Positions 53,300 to 54,529 of a stretch of DNA of 54,529 nt are shown piece after piece (the stretch's first letter is position 1; each line of letters opens with the position of its first letter). The stretch lies in NCBI GenBank assembly GCA_900545345.1, contig UQYQ01000017.1, positions 1 to 54,529 of the forward strand. The letters run 5' to 3'. The notes under the pieces are model-generated. The model did not search any database, was not told the DNA's origin, and worked only from the letters and a program-made list of their open reading frames with translations. Both the position numbers and the translations under genes were made by a program. This DNA comes from an uncultured Ruminococcus sp. Lineage in GTDB: Bacteria > Bacillota > Clostridia > Oscillospirales > Ruminococcaceae.

Positions 53300-53764
53300 T
53301 TAAGTTTCTTTAAACACAGTCCAGTTGCCTTCTATATCACCTTTAAAATCCTTAACTTCTAATGTTTCCATATCAATAACTTTTCTCAACTTTTTATTTC
53401 TAACATAAAAGTTTTCATTGTAATTTAGGTAGTATGTTTCCTTAGCATTTTGTAATGAAAGAATCGTTTTTGAATCAGCAACTAAATCAGAATAATTGTC
53501 ATTATTTGTCAATTCAGTCTTTTTGATTTCAATTTTATCATCTAGCACGTAAAATAGCAGATTGTTATTTATCTTATAAATATATCCGTCTATCCCTGAA
53601 ACGATAATTGTATTATTATCCTCCTGCAGATAATTTTCATCTTTGTAGTTACTTATTTCATTATTAAAGGAAATTATTATAAATATCGCAAGCACTAGAA
53701 TTACACTAATCAATATCATAACTGCAACTAATATACTTGTTAAAATTTTGTTAGAAAACTTCAT
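53300..53764 (-). CDS. Putative immunity protein for the right-hand RHS tip
   Basis: 154 aa. One strong N-terminal transmembrane segment (~8-33), then a beta-rich soluble domain (NTIIVSGIDGYIYKINNNLLFYV). Not recognised. Starts 13 nt after the stop of the right-hand RHS gene. A membrane-anchored immunity protein suits a toxin that enters from outside or acts at the membrane; inferred from context. Confidence 0.6.
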   Translation of the reverse strand: MKFSNKILTSILVAVMILISVILVLAIFIIISFNNEISNYKDENYLQEDNNTIIVSGIDGYIYKINNNLLFYVLDDKIEIKKTELTNNDNYSDLVADSKTILSLQNAKETYYLNYNENFYVRNKKLRKVIDMETLEVKDFKGDIEGNWTVFKET

Positions 53765-53776
53765 AATCCTACTCCC

Positions 53777-54529
53777 TTATTTCTTTATAGAATAATTAAA
53801 CTCACAATAAGCTGACCAATAATATATATTTATTACTCCGAATTTCATTGGATAATACCCACCATAATTATTAATTAATCTAACAATTATAGTTTTTTCT
53901 TTTTTTCCAAATAATCTAAAATCATATTTATCAATTACAGCAATACTTACCTTATAATTCTTATATTTTTTATTCTCTGATACATATTGAACTCTCATAA
54001 CAAAAGAGCTTACTGCACCTATTGAACAAAGTAAATCTCTATCAGCCTGACAAGATGCACCATAAAATTCTATATACTGTTTTTTTGTGTATGTGCCCTT
54101 TTTAGCCTTTTTTGCATATTTTTTTATTCTTTTTTGTACAATTTTTGAATTTCTAAACCTTTCCTTCATCACATTAGCAATAGGTAAACATAAATCATTC
54201 AAATGAAACATAAACTCTGTTGTATGTGCAACCGATGCTGCTAACCCGTACATTATAAAACTAAGTTGATAATCTGAAACAAACCTAAATCCTAAATATA
54301 AAAATCCTCCTAAGATATATCTGGAAATTCTACCTGATTTATCAATTCTACATATACAATTATTATTACAATACGTAAACAGGTTATTAGAAACCATTCC
54401 GCCATTTGCTCCAATTAAAATAGGCTCATCCGCATTAACAAACCTACCCGTTTTACTGTCATAATACCTACTCTGCAAATAGTAAAGGTTAGTATCGCTG
54501 TCATAGTAATACCCACGATATCTCAGCGG
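53777..54529 (-). CDS. RHS-repeat polymorphic toxin, C-terminal part (runs off the window)
   Basis: The frame is open to the right edge, so the full gene starts outside. It begins here with PLRYRGYYYDSDTNLYYLQ, then SRYYDSKTGRFVNADEPIL and NLFTYCNNN, the RHS end motif after which the toxin is cut free. The remaining ~200 residues are the unique tip: two hydrophobic stretches, a very basic segment (KIVQKRIKKYAKKAKKG) and a beta-rich end. I do not recognise the toxin family. RHS proteins form a cocoon around the tip and deliver it to neighbouring cells. Confidence 0.85.
   Translation of the reverse strand, partial: PLRYRGYYYDSDTNLYYLQSRYYDSKTGRFVNADEPILIGANGGMVSNNLFTYCNNNCICRIDKSGRISRYILGGFLYLGFRFVSDYQLSFIMYGLAASVAHTTEFMFHLNDLCLPIANVMKERFRNSKIVQKRIKKYAKKAKKGTYTKKQYIEFYGASCQADRDLLCSIGAVSSFVMRVQYVSENKKYKNYKVSIAVIDKYDFRLFGKKEKTIIVRLINNYGGYYPMKFGVINIYYWSAYCEFNYSIKK

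Overview
The window is AT-rich and encodes a Gram-positive, endospore-forming member of the Clostridia. The sporulation genes sigE, spoIIGA and spoVM, the prkC-rsgA-thiN-spoVM gene order, the CIRCE operator and the Firmicutes-type promoters all point there. Genus cannot be fixed from the sequence; a gut Ruminococcaceae/Oscillospiraceae-like organism fits, but this is inference.

Layout. (1) 83-2307: two secreted proteins, a putative M60-like zincin and a cell-surface protein that may be a decayed glycosidase. (2) 2482-7159: an unusual leftward six-gene operon with no signal peptides. In transcription order it encodes a DUF2589-family protein, a second DUF2589-like protein, an unknown helical protein, a protein with the nitrilase-superfamily Glu-Lys-Cys pattern, a CHAP-SH3b cell-wall hydrolase and a small unknown protein. 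(3) 7286-8276: the most striking part. A perfectly spaced sigma-A promoter (TTGACA-N17-TATTAT) and a strong terminator lie on a 108-bp segment bounded by 23-bp inverted repeats (21/23 identical), immediately beside a tyrosine recombinase gene. As sequenced the promoter points away from the operon. Inversion would place the -35 box beside the identical -10 box in the other repeat and fire into the operon, while turning the terminator round. I read this as a phase-variable ON/OFF switch for the DUF2589/nitrilase/CHAP system, captured OFF.

(4) 8459-10746: hsp20 with a CIRCE operator, then sigE and spoIIGA. (5) 10797-30900: ordinary chromosomal genes: an M18 aminopeptidase, a lytic transglycosylase, coaE, tsaC, prfA and DUF951 from one promoter; an S1-domain protein; rarA; glyA and metA diverging from two clear promoters; clpX-clpP-tig; thrC; yraN-rnhB-rbgA-lepB-rplS, with a structured leader before rplS; and a site-2 protease. 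(6) 30978-44726: a long leftward housekeeping cluster, yicC-remA-gmk-rpoZ-priA-def-fmt-yugP-rsmB-rlmN-prpC-prkC-rsgA-thiN-spoVM, covering translation, rRNA modification, replication restart and Ser/Thr signalling. spoVM is only 27 codons. (7) 44864-50904: a HAD phosphatase, glmS, an HD-domain protein, and an AraC-type regulator with a palindromic operator over its own -10 box, followed by an AlkZ-related protein and an alpha/alpha-toroid protein.

(8) 51128-54529: an RHS polymorphic-toxin tail in which the same RHS core is repeated at least three times, each followed by a different C-terminal tip and a small putative immunity gene. Only the copy running off the right edge is open. The middle copy is broken by a 14-bp tandem duplication, and the leftmost has lost most of its toxin but kept its immunity gene.
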